Below, piece by piece: positions 50,558 through 59,045 of a stretch of DNA of 64,000 bases. The position numbers and the translations under genes were made by a program. The stretch lies in the NCBI RefSeq assembly GCF_000260795.1, contig NZ_AJGU01000012.1:1-64000 (forward strand). Direction: 5' to 3'. Position 1 is the first letter of the stretch, and each line of letters begins with the position of its first letter. The DNA is from Treponema sp. JC4. Its GTDB lineage: Bacteria; Spirochaetota; Spirochaetia; Treponematales; Treponemataceae. The notes under the pieces were generated by a model that made no database searches, was not told the origin of the DNA, and saw nothing but the letters and a program-made list of their open reading frames with translations.

Positions 50558-51660
50558 AAAAAATTAATTTAAAGAGATTCTTGAAAGGACGACTGAGCCG
50601 GCGGGTAAAAATTGCACTTTGTTCGGCAGGCGGATTAATTCTGATAATTTTGATTTTAGGCCTCCTGCGCGCCTTTGTAGCGTCACAAAAAAATGACAAT
50701 ACAACTTATCGCGTAAAAACAGAAACCTACGAAAATGTAATAGAGATTTCCGGCACAATTGAAGCAGCCCATGAGCAGACTCTTCAGGCTTTGAGCGATG
50801 GAACTGTTCTCGGAGTGTTTGTTGAAGCTGGGGATCAGGTAAAAAAAGGAGATATCATCATTCAGCTGGATGATACGACCGAGCAGTATAATCTTGCCAA
50901 GCAGGATTATGATATGGCAACCAAAAAGATTACAGGCTCTTCCAAAGAATTGAAGCTGATGGAAACCCAGCGGCTCAGCCTTGTTCAGAAAGTTGCAGAC
51001 CGCAAGGTTGTTGCAACTTTTGACGGCCTGATTGCTGACCTTGATGTAAATGTGGGCGATTCACTTGAAGCAAAGGACGAGGTTGGAACTCTTGTAAACG
51101 TTGATTATCTTACCGCCGAAGTTGAGGTTGCAGAAACAGATGTGGGTAAGCTTAAGGTTGGGCAGAAGGTTTTGTTCACATTTCCTGCTTATACGGAAGG
51201 TACTGTTGAAGGCTATGTTGTCAGCTGGCCTGCGATCGGGGAGGTTACCAGCCGGGGAGCAACGGTTGTTAAGGCAAAAGTCCGCATAGATGATTATCCC
51301 AAGGAAATCTTGCCAAACTTTTCTTTTACCGGAAAAATTGAAATCAGTCCTACAGTTGAAAATCTTGTTGTAGAACGATATGCAGTTGCCTATGAAGATG
51401 GTCAGGCATATGTTGAACTTGCAAGAAGCGGCGAAAAGCGGAATGTTACTGTTCAGCGCTATGGAAGTGAATACGTAAAGATTGTTGAAGGTCTTAGCGG
51501 CGGTGAACTTTTAAAGCAGTTGACGGTACCTAAAAAATCTGGCTTTAAGCGGAATAAAAATAAAGGCGGAATGCCGAATGGTGGATTCCCGGGTGGTGAT
51601 TTTGCTGGTCCTCCTCCGTCTGGTGGGGGAAGTGGTGGTGCTCCGGGTGGCGGGGTATGA
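50554..51660 (+). CDS. HlyD/MacA-type periplasmic adaptor protein
   Basis: A 368-residue membrane-fusion protein. One N-terminal helix (KIALCSAGGLILIILILGLL) anchors it in the inner membrane. The lipoyl-like halves lie around EISGTIEAAHEQTLQALSDG and VVATFDGLIADLDVNVGDSL, and the beta-barrel includes AEVEVAETDVGKLKVGQKVL. The usual coiled-coil hairpin between the lipoyl halves is very short. The C-terminal 35 residues are glycine-proline-rich. It links the MacB-type pump to TolC. Translation is coupled to the preceding TolC gene. Confidence 0.85.
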   Translation: MKKINLKRFLKGRLSRRVKIALCSAGGLILIILILGLLRAFVASQKNDNTTYRVKTETYENVIEISGTIEAAHEQTLQALSDGTVLGVFVEAGDQVKKGDIIIQLDDTTEQYNLAKQDYDMATKKITGSSKELKLMETQRLSLVQKVADRKVVATFDGLIADLDVNVGDSLEAKDEVGTLVNVDYLTAEVEVAETDVGKLKVGQKVLFTFPAYTEGTVEGYVVSWPAIGEVTSRGATVVKAKVRIDDYPKEILPNFSFTGKIEISPTVENLVVERYAVAYEDGQAYVELARSGEKRNVTVQRYGSEYVKIVEGLSGGELLKQLTVPKKSGFKRNKNKGGMPNGGFPGGDFAGPPPSGGGSGGAPGGGV

Positions 51661-51706
51661 CGGTCGTAATGCTTTTTGAAATTTGCAATCTTTCGTACCG
51701 TCATTT

Positions 51707-51727
51707 AACTTCTACTTCGTAGAAGTT
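51707..51727. repeat. 9-bp inverted repeat between adaptor and ATPase genes
   Basis: AACTTCTAC, a three-base loop, then GTAGAAGTT form a short perfect hairpin 20-40 bp before the ATPase gene start. It is not followed by a T run. It may tune the amount of the two pump proteins relative to the first two genes. Confidence 0.5.
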
Positions 51728-51746
51728 GTTGCAAGGAGTTGTAAAA

Positions 51747-52469
51747 ATGAAAACTGTTGTCAGGCTTGAAAATGTCGTAAAAACATACTTTATGGGCGAA
51801 AACCAGGTTCATGCCCTGCAAGGGGTAAGTTTTAACATTGAGCAGGGGGAATTCATTTCGATTATGGGGCCTTCCGGTTCCGGAAAATCCACCTGCATGA
51901 ATATGATTGGCTGCCTTGACCGCCCGACAAGCGGAATTGTTGAAATCAATGGAAAACTCACTGCAAAAATGACTGAAAAAGAGCTTGCCGCCCTTAGAAG
52001 TCATACCGTAGGCTTTATTTTTCAACAGTATCATCTGATTCCTTCAATGAATGTGCTGGAAAATGTAATGCTGCCCCTCAAATATCAGAAGGTTGAAAAA
52101 TCAGAAAGAATTGAAAGGGCAAAAATTGCCCTGGAAGCTGTTGGTCTTACAGATCGTATAAAACACCGTCCTCACGAACTGAGTGGCGGACAAAAGCAGC
52201 GTGTCGCAATTGCGCGTGCAATGGTTACAAATCCCAAAATACTTCTGGCAGATGAACCTACCGGTGCACTGGACAGCGAAACGGGAAATCAGGTGATGGA
52301 ACTCTTCAGAAAAATCAATGAAGAAAGTAAAACAACCGTAATTATTGTAACTCATGACCCAAGAATCGGGGCGGCTACAAAACGCTGCATTAAGATTTTG
52401 GACGGAAGACTTTGCGGCGGGGAAGAGGACTCTACGGGGAAAGGGAATCTTCCCGAGGCAGGTGTATAA
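51747..52469 (+). CDS. ABC transporter ATPase, MacB/LolD type
   Basis: A 240-residue ATPase. The Walker A motif is [20 protein letters not shown], the signature is [15 protein letters not shown], and Walker B is [12 protein letters not shown] with the H-loop in VTHDPR. The family of short exporters with a separate permease includes LolD, MacB-like and FtsE-type proteins. The ATG at 51747 is eight bases after the AAGGAG SD; TTG 51726 is in frame but would add seven residues. The stop overlaps the permease start (TAATG). Confidence 0.9.
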   Translation: MKTVVRLENVVKTYFMGENQVHALQGVSFNIEQGEFISIMGPSGSGKSTCMNMIGCLDRPTSGIVEINGKLTAKMTEKELAALRSHTVGFIFQQYHLIPSMNVLENVMLPLKYQKVEKSERIERAKIALEAVGLTDRIKHRPHELSGGQKQRVAIARAMVTNPKILLADEPTGALDSETGNQVMELFRKINEESKTTVIIVTHDPRIGAATKRCIKILDGRLCGGEEDSTGKGNLPEAGV

Positions 52470-53656
52470 TGTGGGAAGATTTTCTTAATTCACTACAGAA
52501 TTTCCGCCGCAATAAAACCCGTACCTTGCTTTCTCTTCTTGGCGTAATAATTGGTGTTGCAAGTGTTATCGTAATCACAAGTCTGGGAAAGGCTTCTACC
52601 AAAGAAGTAGAAAAGACCTTCGGCAGTGCAGGCCTTGATGTTGTCAGCATTTCATCAGGCTTTTTCCGTCGCCGCCGTGATGCTGTTACCCTTCAGTTTG
52701 ACGAAAGTTTTAGGGAGAATATGTTTGAAAGCGTAAAAGATATCAAAAAAATCTGGTACAAAAACAGTCTTTCTACAACCATGACTTATGGAGAACTTTC
52801 TTCCACCGTCAGCTGCAGTGCCATAGAGCCGGGCTATCTTGAAATGTATAAGCTCAAGCTGGAAGCCGGCTCCTTTTTTACGGTCACCGACGATCAGGAG
52901 GGCCTTCAGAAAATCATTTTGAGCCACGATACGGCAGAAAGTTTTTTCCCTGCAGGCGATGCAGTCGGAAAAAAGGTGATTTTAGTAACAAACAATGTAA
53001 CCTTCGGCTTTGAAATTACCGGAGTTCTTGCCGAGCAGACAACCGGAATGGAAAATTCCTCTGCCTATATTCCCCGCGGATTTTATTCAAAAAAAATTAC
53101 GCCAAATCCTAAGGCGGCAACCGTTCTGGTTCAGGCAGCTTCGCCTCAAAAGGCAGTAGCTTTGACTTCAACTCTTTCGACCTACTGTACAAATCTTAGC
53201 GGAACGGAAGGTTCTGTAAGCGTGACAAGCATGCAGTCTATGCTGGAACAGATGAGTGAAATCACAAAAACCATGAGCATAATGCTGAGTGCCATTGCGG
53301 CAATTTCCCTTCTGGTAGGTGGAATCGGTATTATGAATATTATGATTGTAACGGTTACCGAGCGCAGGCAGGAAATCGGAATCAGAAAGGCTCTGGGAGC
53401 GGCCCCTTCGGATATCCGCCAGCAGTTCCTTGTGGAATCAGCAAGTATTACCCTGATTGGTGGTCTTGTAGGAATAGCGGCCGGAGTATTAGTGAGCCTC
53501 GCCGCCGAATACGTTCAGTCTCAGTCTTTTGTAATCAGCACAGGAGCCTGCATAATTGCCTTTTTCTTTTCGGTATTTGTGGGAATCTTCTTCGGACTGA
53601 ATCCTGCCAGCCGGGCCGCAAAACTGGATCCTGTAATTGCATTGAGCGCAGAGTAG
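52469..53656 (+). CDS. MacB-type ABC transporter permease
   Basis: A 395-residue permease with one N-terminal helix (TLLSLLGVIIGVASVIVITS), a periplasmic domain (about 50-270) and three C-terminal helices (MLSAIAAISLLVGGIGIMNI, then MIVTVTERRQEIGIRKALGA). This is the FtsX/MacB architecture. Together with the ATPase, adaptor and TolC-like proteins it would export peptides, lipoproteins or drugs across both membranes. The start at 52469 overlaps the ATPase stop; the longer frame back to 52412 lies inside the ATPase gene and is rejected. Confidence 0.9.
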   Translation: MWEDFLNSLQNFRRNKTRTLLSLLGVIIGVASVIVITSLGKASTKEVEKTFGSAGLDVVSISSGFFRRRRDAVTLQFDESFRENMFESVKDIKKIWYKNSLSTTMTYGELSSTVSCSAIEPGYLEMYKLKLEAGSFFTVTDDQEGLQKIILSHDTAESFFPAGDAVGKKVILVTNNVTFGFEITGVLAEQTTGMENSSAYIPRGFYSKKITPNPKAATVLVQAASPQKAVALTSTLSTYCTNLSGTEGSVSVTSMQSMLEQMSEITKTMSIMLSAIAAISLLVGGIGIMNIMIVTVTERRQEIGIRKALGAAPSDIRQQFLVESASITLIGGLVGIAAGVLVSLAAEYVQSQSFVISTGACIIAFFFSVFVGIFFGLNPASRAAKLDPVIALSAE

Positions 53657-53742
53657 GCTTATCTTGTAACCGGGCAAGTTGCCATAAGGAAAAGTTACAT
53701 GTTATCCTTTGCTGATTAAAGCACACATTTTCTGGAGATTTT

Positions 53743-54531
53743 ATGGCAAAAAAACGATATTTATTCTTTGATATTGATGGAACTTTAGCCGCAGGGGGAT
53801 ACGGAAATACTTATATTCCTGAATCTACAAAACTGGCGCTCCAAAAACTTAGGGAAGCTGGGCATTTTTTGTGCATTGCAACCGGACGTGCGCAGGCAAT
53901 GGCTGTTTCCTTTATGAAAGATCTTGGATTTGAAAATATGATTAGCGATGGCGGTTACGGACTTACGCTTAACGGAGAACTGATTGATATTACTCCTCTT
54001 CCAAAAGATAAAATGGTTAGCCTTATCCGCGAATGTCAAACTAAAAATATTCCCTGGGGAATTCAGGTTGATAATTCTGATACTCGTCTTGTTCCTGATG
54101 AACGATTTGAAGAAATTACCCATGACATTTATATGAAAAGCCACATCGTGCCTAATCTTAATCCTGAAGATTACGAGAAACTTTACAAGGCATATATTGT
54201 TTGCCCTTATCCGGAAGAATTTACAATTGAAGGTCTTAAAAACTTGCCCTGGTGCCGGTTTTTTAAGGAATATCTTTATGTTGAACCGGCTGATAAAGCC
54301 TTTGGAATTAACAAGATGCTGAATCATTTGGGGGCAAAAGCTGAGGATGCAGTTGTTTTTGGTGATGCTGCAAATGACCTTTCGATGTTCACAGATGACG
54401 GTTGGATAAAAGTTGCAATGGGAAACGCAATTCCAGAACTAAAAGCTAAAGCCGATTACGTTACTACTGACGTTGACAAAGACGGTATTTATAATGCCTG
54501 CGTTCACCTTGGCCTTTTTGCTTCTGTCTGA
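53743..54531 (+). CDS. Cof-type HAD-family hydrolase
   Basis: A 262-residue HAD phosphatase with motif I FFDIDGTLAAGG, motif II LCIATGRAQ and motif IV FGDAANDLSMFTDDGWIKVA. The cap is of the Cof type. It is a different member from the one at 32356-33177. The probable activity is dephosphorylation of a small phosphorylated metabolite. The gene follows the macB-like gene after 86 bases and lies before an AlbA_2-like remnant. Confidence 0.9.
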   Translation: MAKKRYLFFDIDGTLAAGGYGNTYIPESTKLALQKLREAGHFLCIATGRAQAMAVSFMKDLGFENMISDGGYGLTLNGELIDITPLPKDKMVSLIRECQTKNIPWGIQVDNSDTRLVPDERFEEITHDIYMKSHIVPNLNPEDYEKLYKAYIVCPYPEEFTIEGLKNLPWCRFFKEYLYVEPADKAFGINKMLNHLGAKAEDAVVFGDAANDLSMFTDDGWIKVAMGNAIPELKAKADYVTTDVDKDGIYNACVHLGLFASV

Positions 54532-54536
54532 ATATC

Positions 54537-54629
54537 TTCAACGAATATACAAAAGAAATTGGCTGGCTAAAGACAATCGCAGCTTTCGCAAATACTTTTG
54601 GTAGTACTCTATTAAGACAATGGAAATAA
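54537..54629 (+). pseudogene. Remnant of an AlbA_2 (Schlafen-like) domain gene
   Basis: The segment reads FNEYTKEIGWLKTIAAFANT followed by FGSTLLRQWK and a TAA. KTIAAFANT(x)GGTL is the hallmark of the AlbA_2 domain of putative DNA-binding proteins. The canonical GG is altered to GS, and no start codon or further domain exists. It is a short broken piece. It overlaps the following metallopeptidase start by about 10 bases. Confidence 0.55.
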
Positions 54630-55186
54630 CTTACGTAATCCAGAAATCCAGACGACGCTCAATGAGTATCCATGTGGCAGATGATAAAAAAGTCATCGTA
54701 AAAGTGCCGCTTGGAACTCCTAATTTTGTCGCTGAAAACTTCATCCGGGAAAAGAAAGACTGGATTATCAAGCAGATGTCAAAGGTAGAAAGGCAGACTG
54801 TACTCGCTGATTCCATGGGCCCGCTCACTGAAGAAGACATAAAACAGATTAAGAAAAAGGCGAAGAAAGTGATTCCCGAACGGGTAGAGCATTACGCGAA
54901 ACTTGCTGGTATTTCTTATAAGCGCATCTTTATTCGACTTCAAAAGTCCCGCTGGGGAAGCTGTTCGCTAGACGGGAACCTCAATTTCAACTGCCTGCTT
55001 GTACTCATGCCACCGGAAGTTCTGGACAGCGTAGTAGTTCACGAACTCTGCCACCGTCGTCATATGAATCATTCCCGCGACTTCTACGATGAAGTACTGC
55101 GCATCTTTCCGGATTATAAACGCTGCAGCAAGTGGCTCAAACAGAACGGCGGCGTGTATTTTAAGAGGGTAGTGAAAGAGGAATAA
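54620..55186 (+). CDS. YgjP/SprT-like zinc metallopeptidase (M48-like)
   Basis: A 188-residue protein with the metal-binding HELCHRRHMNHSRDFYDEVL motif near residue 140 and the N-terminal start ITYVIQKSRRRSMSIHVADD of the YgjP family. The preceding RWGSCSLDGNLNFNCLLVL is the family block. It is probably a zinc-dependent peptidase or DNA-protein-associated protease-like protein; the substrate is unknown. No membrane segments are present. Confidence 0.85.
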   Translation: MEITYVIQKSRRRSMSIHVADDKKVIVKVPLGTPNFVAENFIREKKDWIIKQMSKVERQTVLADSMGPLTEEDIKQIKKKAKKVIPERVEHYAKLAGISYKRIFIRLQKSRWGSCSLDGNLNFNCLLVLMPPEVLDSVVVHELCHRRHMNHSRDFYDEVLRIFPDYKRCSKWLKQNGGVYFKRVVKEE

Positions 55187-55190
55187 ATCT

Positions 55191-55667
55191 CTACGACTCA
55201 TTCACCAGCTTGCCGGTCATGTGTTCGATTGTCAGGACAAAACACTGAACGCGGCTTAAGGCGTTGGCAAGTTCCTTTTCCAGATATTCTGGATCATCCG
55301 TAAACTTCTGAACCAGGTGAGTGCAGATTTCTTTTGCCTGTTCGATGTCAGTAATCAGTTCAATCTTACCAAAAGCGATAACACTGTTGATGTTCAGCGC
55401 CCATTCGCCTTCTTTCTTAAAGCCCTGATCCATAACACAGAAACTTGCCTTATTGCAGTTTTTGATTGCGTCAATTTTATGGCCTTCTTTTGCTCCGTGA
55501 AAATAAAGTTTTCCGTCTTTTTCATCATAGTAGTGACTGAGTGGAATACCGTAAGGATATCCGTCATCACCAATCAGAGAAAGGATTCCCCGTTTTTCAG
55601 ATTTGAGAATTTCGATGCATTTTTCGTTTGGAATCTGCTGCTTGAATCTTCGCATTGGTCTGAACAT
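55191..55667 (-). CDS. Pyridoxamine-5'-phosphate-oxidase-like flavoprotein
   Basis: A 158-residue split-barrel flavin-binding protein. The N-terminal MFRPMRRFKQQIPNEKCIEI, then LKSEKRGILSLIGDDGYPYG and IPLSHYYDEKDGKLYFHGAK, matches the nitroimidazole-resistance/NimA-like group of the PNPOx superfamily. These bind FMN or haem and can reduce nitro compounds. The start at 55667 has an AUGGAGG SD six bases upstream; the longer frame to 55844 is rejected, as its residues do not match. It follows the EmrE-like gene on the same strand by 23 bases. Confidence 0.85.
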   Translation of the reverse strand: MFRPMRRFKQQIPNEKCIEILKSEKRGILSLIGDDGYPYGIPLSHYYDEKDGKLYFHGAKEGHKIDAIKNCNKASFCVMDQGFKKEGEWALNINSVIAFGKIELITDIEQAKEICTHLVQKFTDDPEYLEKELANALSRVQCFVLTIEHMTGKLVNES

Positions 55668-55690
55668 TTTATACCTCCATCTTTTTATAA

Positions 55691-56116
55691 TTACTTGTTT
55701 ATAAAATAAAGTCCTACAAGGCAGATAATAATTCCTGCAATTTTCGAAACGCTTAACTGTTCTTTGTATAAAAAGAAGCCAACGAAAATCAGTACTGCCG
55801 CGAGCAATGTACTTGAAACAAGTGCAAGCGTATTTACTTTCCATCCGGCTTTGTAGGCGCAGATGAATCCGACTTCAAGACCTGTAATAACAATTCCAAG
55901 AATTATTGTTGCCCAGTTTGTCAGTGTGAAGTCTCTGAAGCTTGGCTGTCCTTTTGATGTGACGAGGAACATTACGAAAGAAAAAACAGATGCTACGGCA
56001 TAAGTAACAGTCATCGAGGCGTATGTGTTCATCGCTTGTGGAATGCCTTTTGCGCAGATTTGATAAAGGGTGTTTGCTGTAACGATTAATAAGATTGGCC
56101 AGATGTATGAAAACAT
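55691..56116 (-). CDS. Small EamA/DMT-type membrane protein (four-helix type)
   Basis: A 141-residue protein with four hydrophobic helices (YIWPILLIVTANTLYQICAK; YAVASVFSFVMFLVTS; ATIILGIVITGLEVGFICAY; LVSSTLLAAVLIFVGFFLYK). It ends with a fifth partial helix, IAGIIICLVGLYFINK. It resembles half an EamA protein and may form a homodimeric exporter. The ATG at 56116 follows GGAG and is preferred over the TTG at 56125. It is cotranscribed with the PNPOx-like gene downstream. Confidence 0.75.
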   Translation of the reverse strand: MFSYIWPILLIVTANTLYQICAKGIPQAMNTYASMTVTYAVASVFSFVMFLVTSKGQPSFRDFTLTNWATIILGIVITGLEVGFICAYKAGWKVNTLALVSSTLLAAVLIFVGFFLYKEQLSVSKIAGIIICLVGLYFINK

Positions 56117-56293
56117 GATGGACAACTCCTTTTCAAGATTTCTTGTCCATCTTCTAAGACCTAACGATGAGACTGAATGCCCAAAGCATTCCTACCCGAT
56201 GGCAGTAACGACAGAATATCAGAATTTGCCTGAATCATCAATTGACTTTTCATTTTGCGATACCATTTACACAGAACAAAGTTCCTTTTTCGT

Positions 56294-56392
56294 TTACTGA
56301 AACTTCGCTAAAAGCCAAAGAATGCTTCCTGCGATTCCCAAAAGAAAAAGTTTTCTGCTAGTTTTAATTTGTGAATTGATTAAAGGTTCCAT
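56294..56392 (-). CDS. Small 32-residue single-helix membrane protein
   Basis: An open frame with MEPLINSQIKTSRKLFLLGI followed by AGSILWLLAKFQ and TAA. It has one predicted membrane helix with basic residues on the N-terminal side. It is upstream of and in the same direction as the EmrE-like gene, downstream of a palindromic site at 56406. No SD of good strength is visible, so this is a weak call. Confidence 0.35.
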   Translation of the reverse strand: MEPLINSQIKTSRKLFLLGIAGSILWLLAKFQ

Positions 56393-56405
56393 TTTTTATC
56401 CCGTA

Positions 56406-56423
56406 TGTTAGTGATAACTAACA
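56406..56423. promoter_or_regulatory. Palindromic operator-like site
   Basis: TGTTAG, six bases, then CTAACA form an 18-bp inverted repeat, just upstream of the minus-strand set of the small membrane protein, EmrE-like and PNPOx-like genes. A TATAAT-like box lies nearby (about 56435-56442). This fits a MarR-, HxlR- or TetR-type operator. No regulator is adjacent. Confidence 0.4.
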
Positions 56424-56451
56424 ATATAACAACGTTATAATATTGTCAATG

Positions 56452-56500
56452 CTATTCCAGAATCTCGCCGTCGCGGCTGATTACAACAACCTGCCTTACT
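56452..56500 (-). pseudogene. C-terminal fragment of the ferredoxin-like protein
   Basis: Reading from about 56500 to a TAG at 56452-56454 gives RQVVVISRDGEILE, nearly identical to the C-terminus RVVVISRNGEILE of the ferredoxin-like protein at 12570-13268. Nothing else of the gene remains. It shows that a second copy of that gene once existed here, in the opposite orientation. Confidence 0.6.
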
Positions 56501-56606
56501 GTTTAATGCCTGCTCCTATTACACAAAATATAAAAAAATTGCCTATACCATAATGCTGTAATAAAATAGTATCTGATAAATTCCCTACAACAATACGGAG
56601 GACTTT

Positions 56607-57860
56607 ATGAAAAAGAAACTATTTGGGTTAGTTTTACTTTTTGTTGTGGTTTGCGGCATTTATGGCAAACCGGTGAAGAATTCAAAGAAACTTCCCCGGT
56701 CAGAAGCTTCTCTTGCTATGGAACAATATCTGACTTCAGATCCGGAACTTATGGCTATGATGGAAAAATCTATCAAGATGGCTCATGAAATAAATTCGGA
56801 TCCAGAAACAAATCCTATTGATAATGTTGCTGAGCTTTATGATTTCCTGGATTGGGCTACAATCTGTATGCCTTGGAATGTTCTTACTGATATAAAACAG
56901 CCGACTTTATACGATCGTATTGATCAGAGTGTAGATTATCTTTGGTTTATTCTTGACCAGCCGCTGGATGAGCTTAAAGGACGCGGCTACTATTATCCGA
57001 CTTTGCAGTACCATGAGCCGATTGCGACCTGGTGCCGGGAATATTCTGATGAATGGGGAAAATTTCTTTCTACAAAAGCCAGCTGGAATAATAAATATTA
57101 TGAGCGCATAAAAAAAGATCCAAGCATGAATATGCAGTACGGCTGGTATGCAGACAAAAATGTTTGGAAAACTTTTAACGAATGGTTTTCCCGATACCTT
57201 ATAGATCCTTCTGTCCGCCCGATTGCTGATTCTTTTGTTGTTGCACCTGCAGATTCAACACCTCAGGGAATCTGGAAGATTGATTCAAACGGCAATTTTA
57301 TCCAGAAAGAAGGTCTCGTAATTAAATCAGCTGATTTTACTTCTGTTGCTCAGCTTATTGGCCCTGATTCTGCTTACAAAGACGCATTTAAAGGTGGAAC
57401 TCTTACTCACACCTTCCTTGATGTGAATGACTATCACCGCTATCACTTTCCTGTAAGCGGAACCATAAAAGAAGTTCGTAAAATCAAGGCTGTAAATGGA
57501 GCTGGTGGAATTACTGAGTGGGATGCAAAGAACAAGCGTTATGTTCTTATTGATGCAATTCCAGGCTGGCAGATGATTGAAACCCGCGACTGCGTAATTA
57601 TTGATACGGAAGAATATGGACTTGTCGCAGTTCTGCCTATTGGAATGTCTCAGATTTGTTCCTGCAACTGGGAAGATTCTGTAAAAGTTGGAGCGAAGGT
57701 CAAAAAAGGTGACCCGATGGGATATTTTCTCTTTGGTGGAAGCGACATCGTAATGGTATTCCAGTCATCGGTAAATCTTTCCCTTGTCTGTCCGGAAGAC
57801 GGTCAGGGCGGATATCAGCATATCCTTATGGGTCAGTCTTACGCAAAGGTGGAAAAGTAA
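56607..57860 (+). CDS. Secreted phosphatidylserine-decarboxylase-family protein
   Basis: A 417-residue protein with a signal peptide (MKKKLFGLVLLFVVVCGIYG). The C-terminal half matches the PSD family: DYHRYHFPVSGTIKEVRKIK, VLPIGMSQICSCNWEDSVKV, KKGDPMGYFLFGGSDIVMVF. PSD enzymes make a pyruvoyl group by self-cleavage at an LGST-type serine, and the GGS serine here could play this role. The N-terminal 200 residues are not PSD-like. Secretion is unusual, since normal PSD is a membrane-bound cytoplasmic enzyme. An AATACGGAGGACTTT SD precedes the ATG. Confidence 0.8.
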   Translation: MKKKLFGLVLLFVVVCGIYGKPVKNSKKLPRSEASLAMEQYLTSDPELMAMMEKSIKMAHEINSDPETNPIDNVAELYDFLDWATICMPWNVLTDIKQPTLYDRIDQSVDYLWFILDQPLDELKGRGYYYPTLQYHEPIATWCREYSDEWGKFLSTKASWNNKYYERIKKDPSMNMQYGWYADKNVWKTFNEWFSRYLIDPSVRPIADSFVVAPADSTPQGIWKIDSNGNFIQKEGLVIKSADFTSVAQLIGPDSAYKDAFKGGTLTHTFLDVNDYHRYHFPVSGTIKEVRKIKAVNGAGGITEWDAKNKRYVLIDAIPGWQMIETRDCVIIDTEEYGLVAVLPIGMSQICSCNWEDSVKVGAKVKKGDPMGYFLFGGSDIVMVFQSSVNLSLVCPEDGQGGYQHILMGQSYAKVEK

Positions 57861-57868
57861 GTCTGTTC

Positions 57869-57917
57869 AAGGACTTTCCATATGAACATCGAATAGGGGC
57901 GGGCAACCGCCCTTAAT
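57869..57917. repeat. Dispersed repeat, family B (copy at 57869, second copy at 60363-60410)
   Basis: The 49-bp segment GACTTTCCATATGAACATCG followed by AATAGGGGCGGGCAACCGCC and CTTAAT resembles 60363-60410 (AGACCTTGCACATGAGCATA followed by GAAAGGCGCGGATATCCGCT and CTTAAT) in length and layout: ATGA-CAT-GAA core, then a GC hairpin (GGCGG/CCGCC or GCGG/CCGC), then CTTAAT. The hairpin plus T-poor end could also act as a transcription stop for the adjacent gene ends. Confidence 0.45.
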
Positions 57918-58602
57918 CATTTTTCTTCACAATCACGACGGTAAGATAAAGTTTTTCATCCAACTCTTCGGGGGACCTCATTATTTTTTCATTTTCAAAA
58001 CCGCAGTTTGATACTGCACCAAATTCTCTTATCTGAGCTTTATGAGAAATAAGAAAATCCTTTAGTTTTGAAAGATTTTTTCCACTTTTCATAAAGACAA
58101 GAGTTCCCGACAGCAAAAAAATCTTTTCCAGGTCATCTGTATCAGGGATTATGTGAATCTGCTCGTTTTCCAAAGCAAGACTCATGCCAAGTTTTGCGGC
58201 AACAGCGCAGAAGGAAGGAATACCGGCTATAATCTGAGTTTTGAAGCCATTCTTTTCAACCAGTTCTTTTATGTAAAAGAAAGTTGAATAAAGGGAAGGA
58301 TCTCCAATTGTCAGGAATGCTACGTTTTTTTCTTTTAAATCATCACATATCATTCCGGCGCATTTTTCCCAGGCCTGTGCTAAAGACTTTTCATCTTTTG
58401 TCATGGGAAAATCGCAGAAACAGAGCTTCTTTGTCTCAAGTTCATTTAAATATGAGTTTACAATCTGATAGGCTCGGCAATCATCCCGTGATTTATTCGG
58501 AAAGAAAATCACATCACATTTTTTGATTGTTTCGAGCGCGCTTATTGAAAGCCCGGAAGAAGTCCCGATTCCGACACCTATGCCATATAGTATTCCCTTC
58601 AT
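57913..58602 (-). CDS. Precorrin-2 C20-methyltransferase-like (CobI/CbiL-type)
   Basis: A 229-residue SAM-dependent tetrapyrrole methyltransferase. The family start is MKGILYGIGVGIGTSSGLSI, with the GVGxG SAM-binding loop slightly altered. The later blocks LTIGDPSLYSTFFYIKELVE, IAGIPSFCAVAAKLGMSLAL and a GTLVFMK segment match the precorrin-2 C(20)-methyltransferase of cobalamin synthesis. Other cob or cbi genes do not lie beside it. It is a stray member, or the rest lie elsewhere in the genome. Confidence 0.75.
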   Translation of the reverse strand: MKGILYGIGVGIGTSSGLSISALETIKKCDVIFFPNKSRDDCRAYQIVNSYLNELETKKLCFCDFPMTKDEKSLAQAWEKCAGMICDDLKEKNVAFLTIGDPSLYSTFFYIKELVEKNGFKTQIIAGIPSFCAVAAKLGMSLALENEQIHIIPDTDDLEKIFLLSGTLVFMKSGKNLSKLKDFLISHKAQIREFGAVSNCGFENEKIMRSPEELDEKLYLTVVIVKKND

Positions 58603-58671
58603 TGACTGTATTTCCTCTTCTTTGTATTATAATCCCATCTTTTTAATAGGTAAATAATTGGAGATAGAATC

Positions 58672-59043
58672 ATGAATATCATTTCAACAAAAGAAGCGCC
58701 TGCTGCAATCGGGCCATATTCACAGGCAATTGTAACAGGAAATTTGATTTATACTTCAGGCCAGATTCCAATCAATCCAGCAAACGGAAATATTGAAGCT
58801 ACTGACATCGCCGGTCAGACAGAGCAGGTTATTAAAAACCTCAAGGCTGTGATTGAGGCTGCCGGTTCATCACTGGATAGAGTAGTGAAGACCACCTGCT
58901 TCCTTCAGCACATTCAGGATTTTGCAACCTTCAATTCTGTATATGAAAAATACTTCACAGTAAAGCCTGCCCGAAGCTGCGTAGAAGTTGCCGCCCTGCC
59001 AAAAGGCGCACTGGTTGAAATTGAAGTGATTGCGGAAAAGTAA
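58672..59043 (+). CDS. ridA: RidA-family protein
   Basis: A 123-residue protein with the family motifs [33 protein letters not shown] and [20 protein letters not shown]. RidA hydrolyses reactive enamine/imine intermediates of amino-acid metabolism to protect pyridoxal-phosphate enzymes. The catalytic Arg in PARSC is present. The SD TTGGAG is close to the ATG. It stands alone, with the cobalamin-type gene diverging upstream. Confidence 0.9.
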   Translation: MNIISTKEAPAAIGPYSQAIVTGNLIYTSGQIPINPANGNIEATDIAGQTEQVIKNLKAVIEAAGSSLDRVVKTTCFLQHIQDFATFNSVYEKYFTVKPARSCVEVAALPKGALVEIEVIAEK

Positions 59044-59045
59044 AT

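Noticed and set aside
56118-56300. 60-codon plus-strand frame opposite the small EmrE-like gene start
   Set aside because: It lies antisense to the EmrE-like gene start and the intergenic region, with no SD and no family match.
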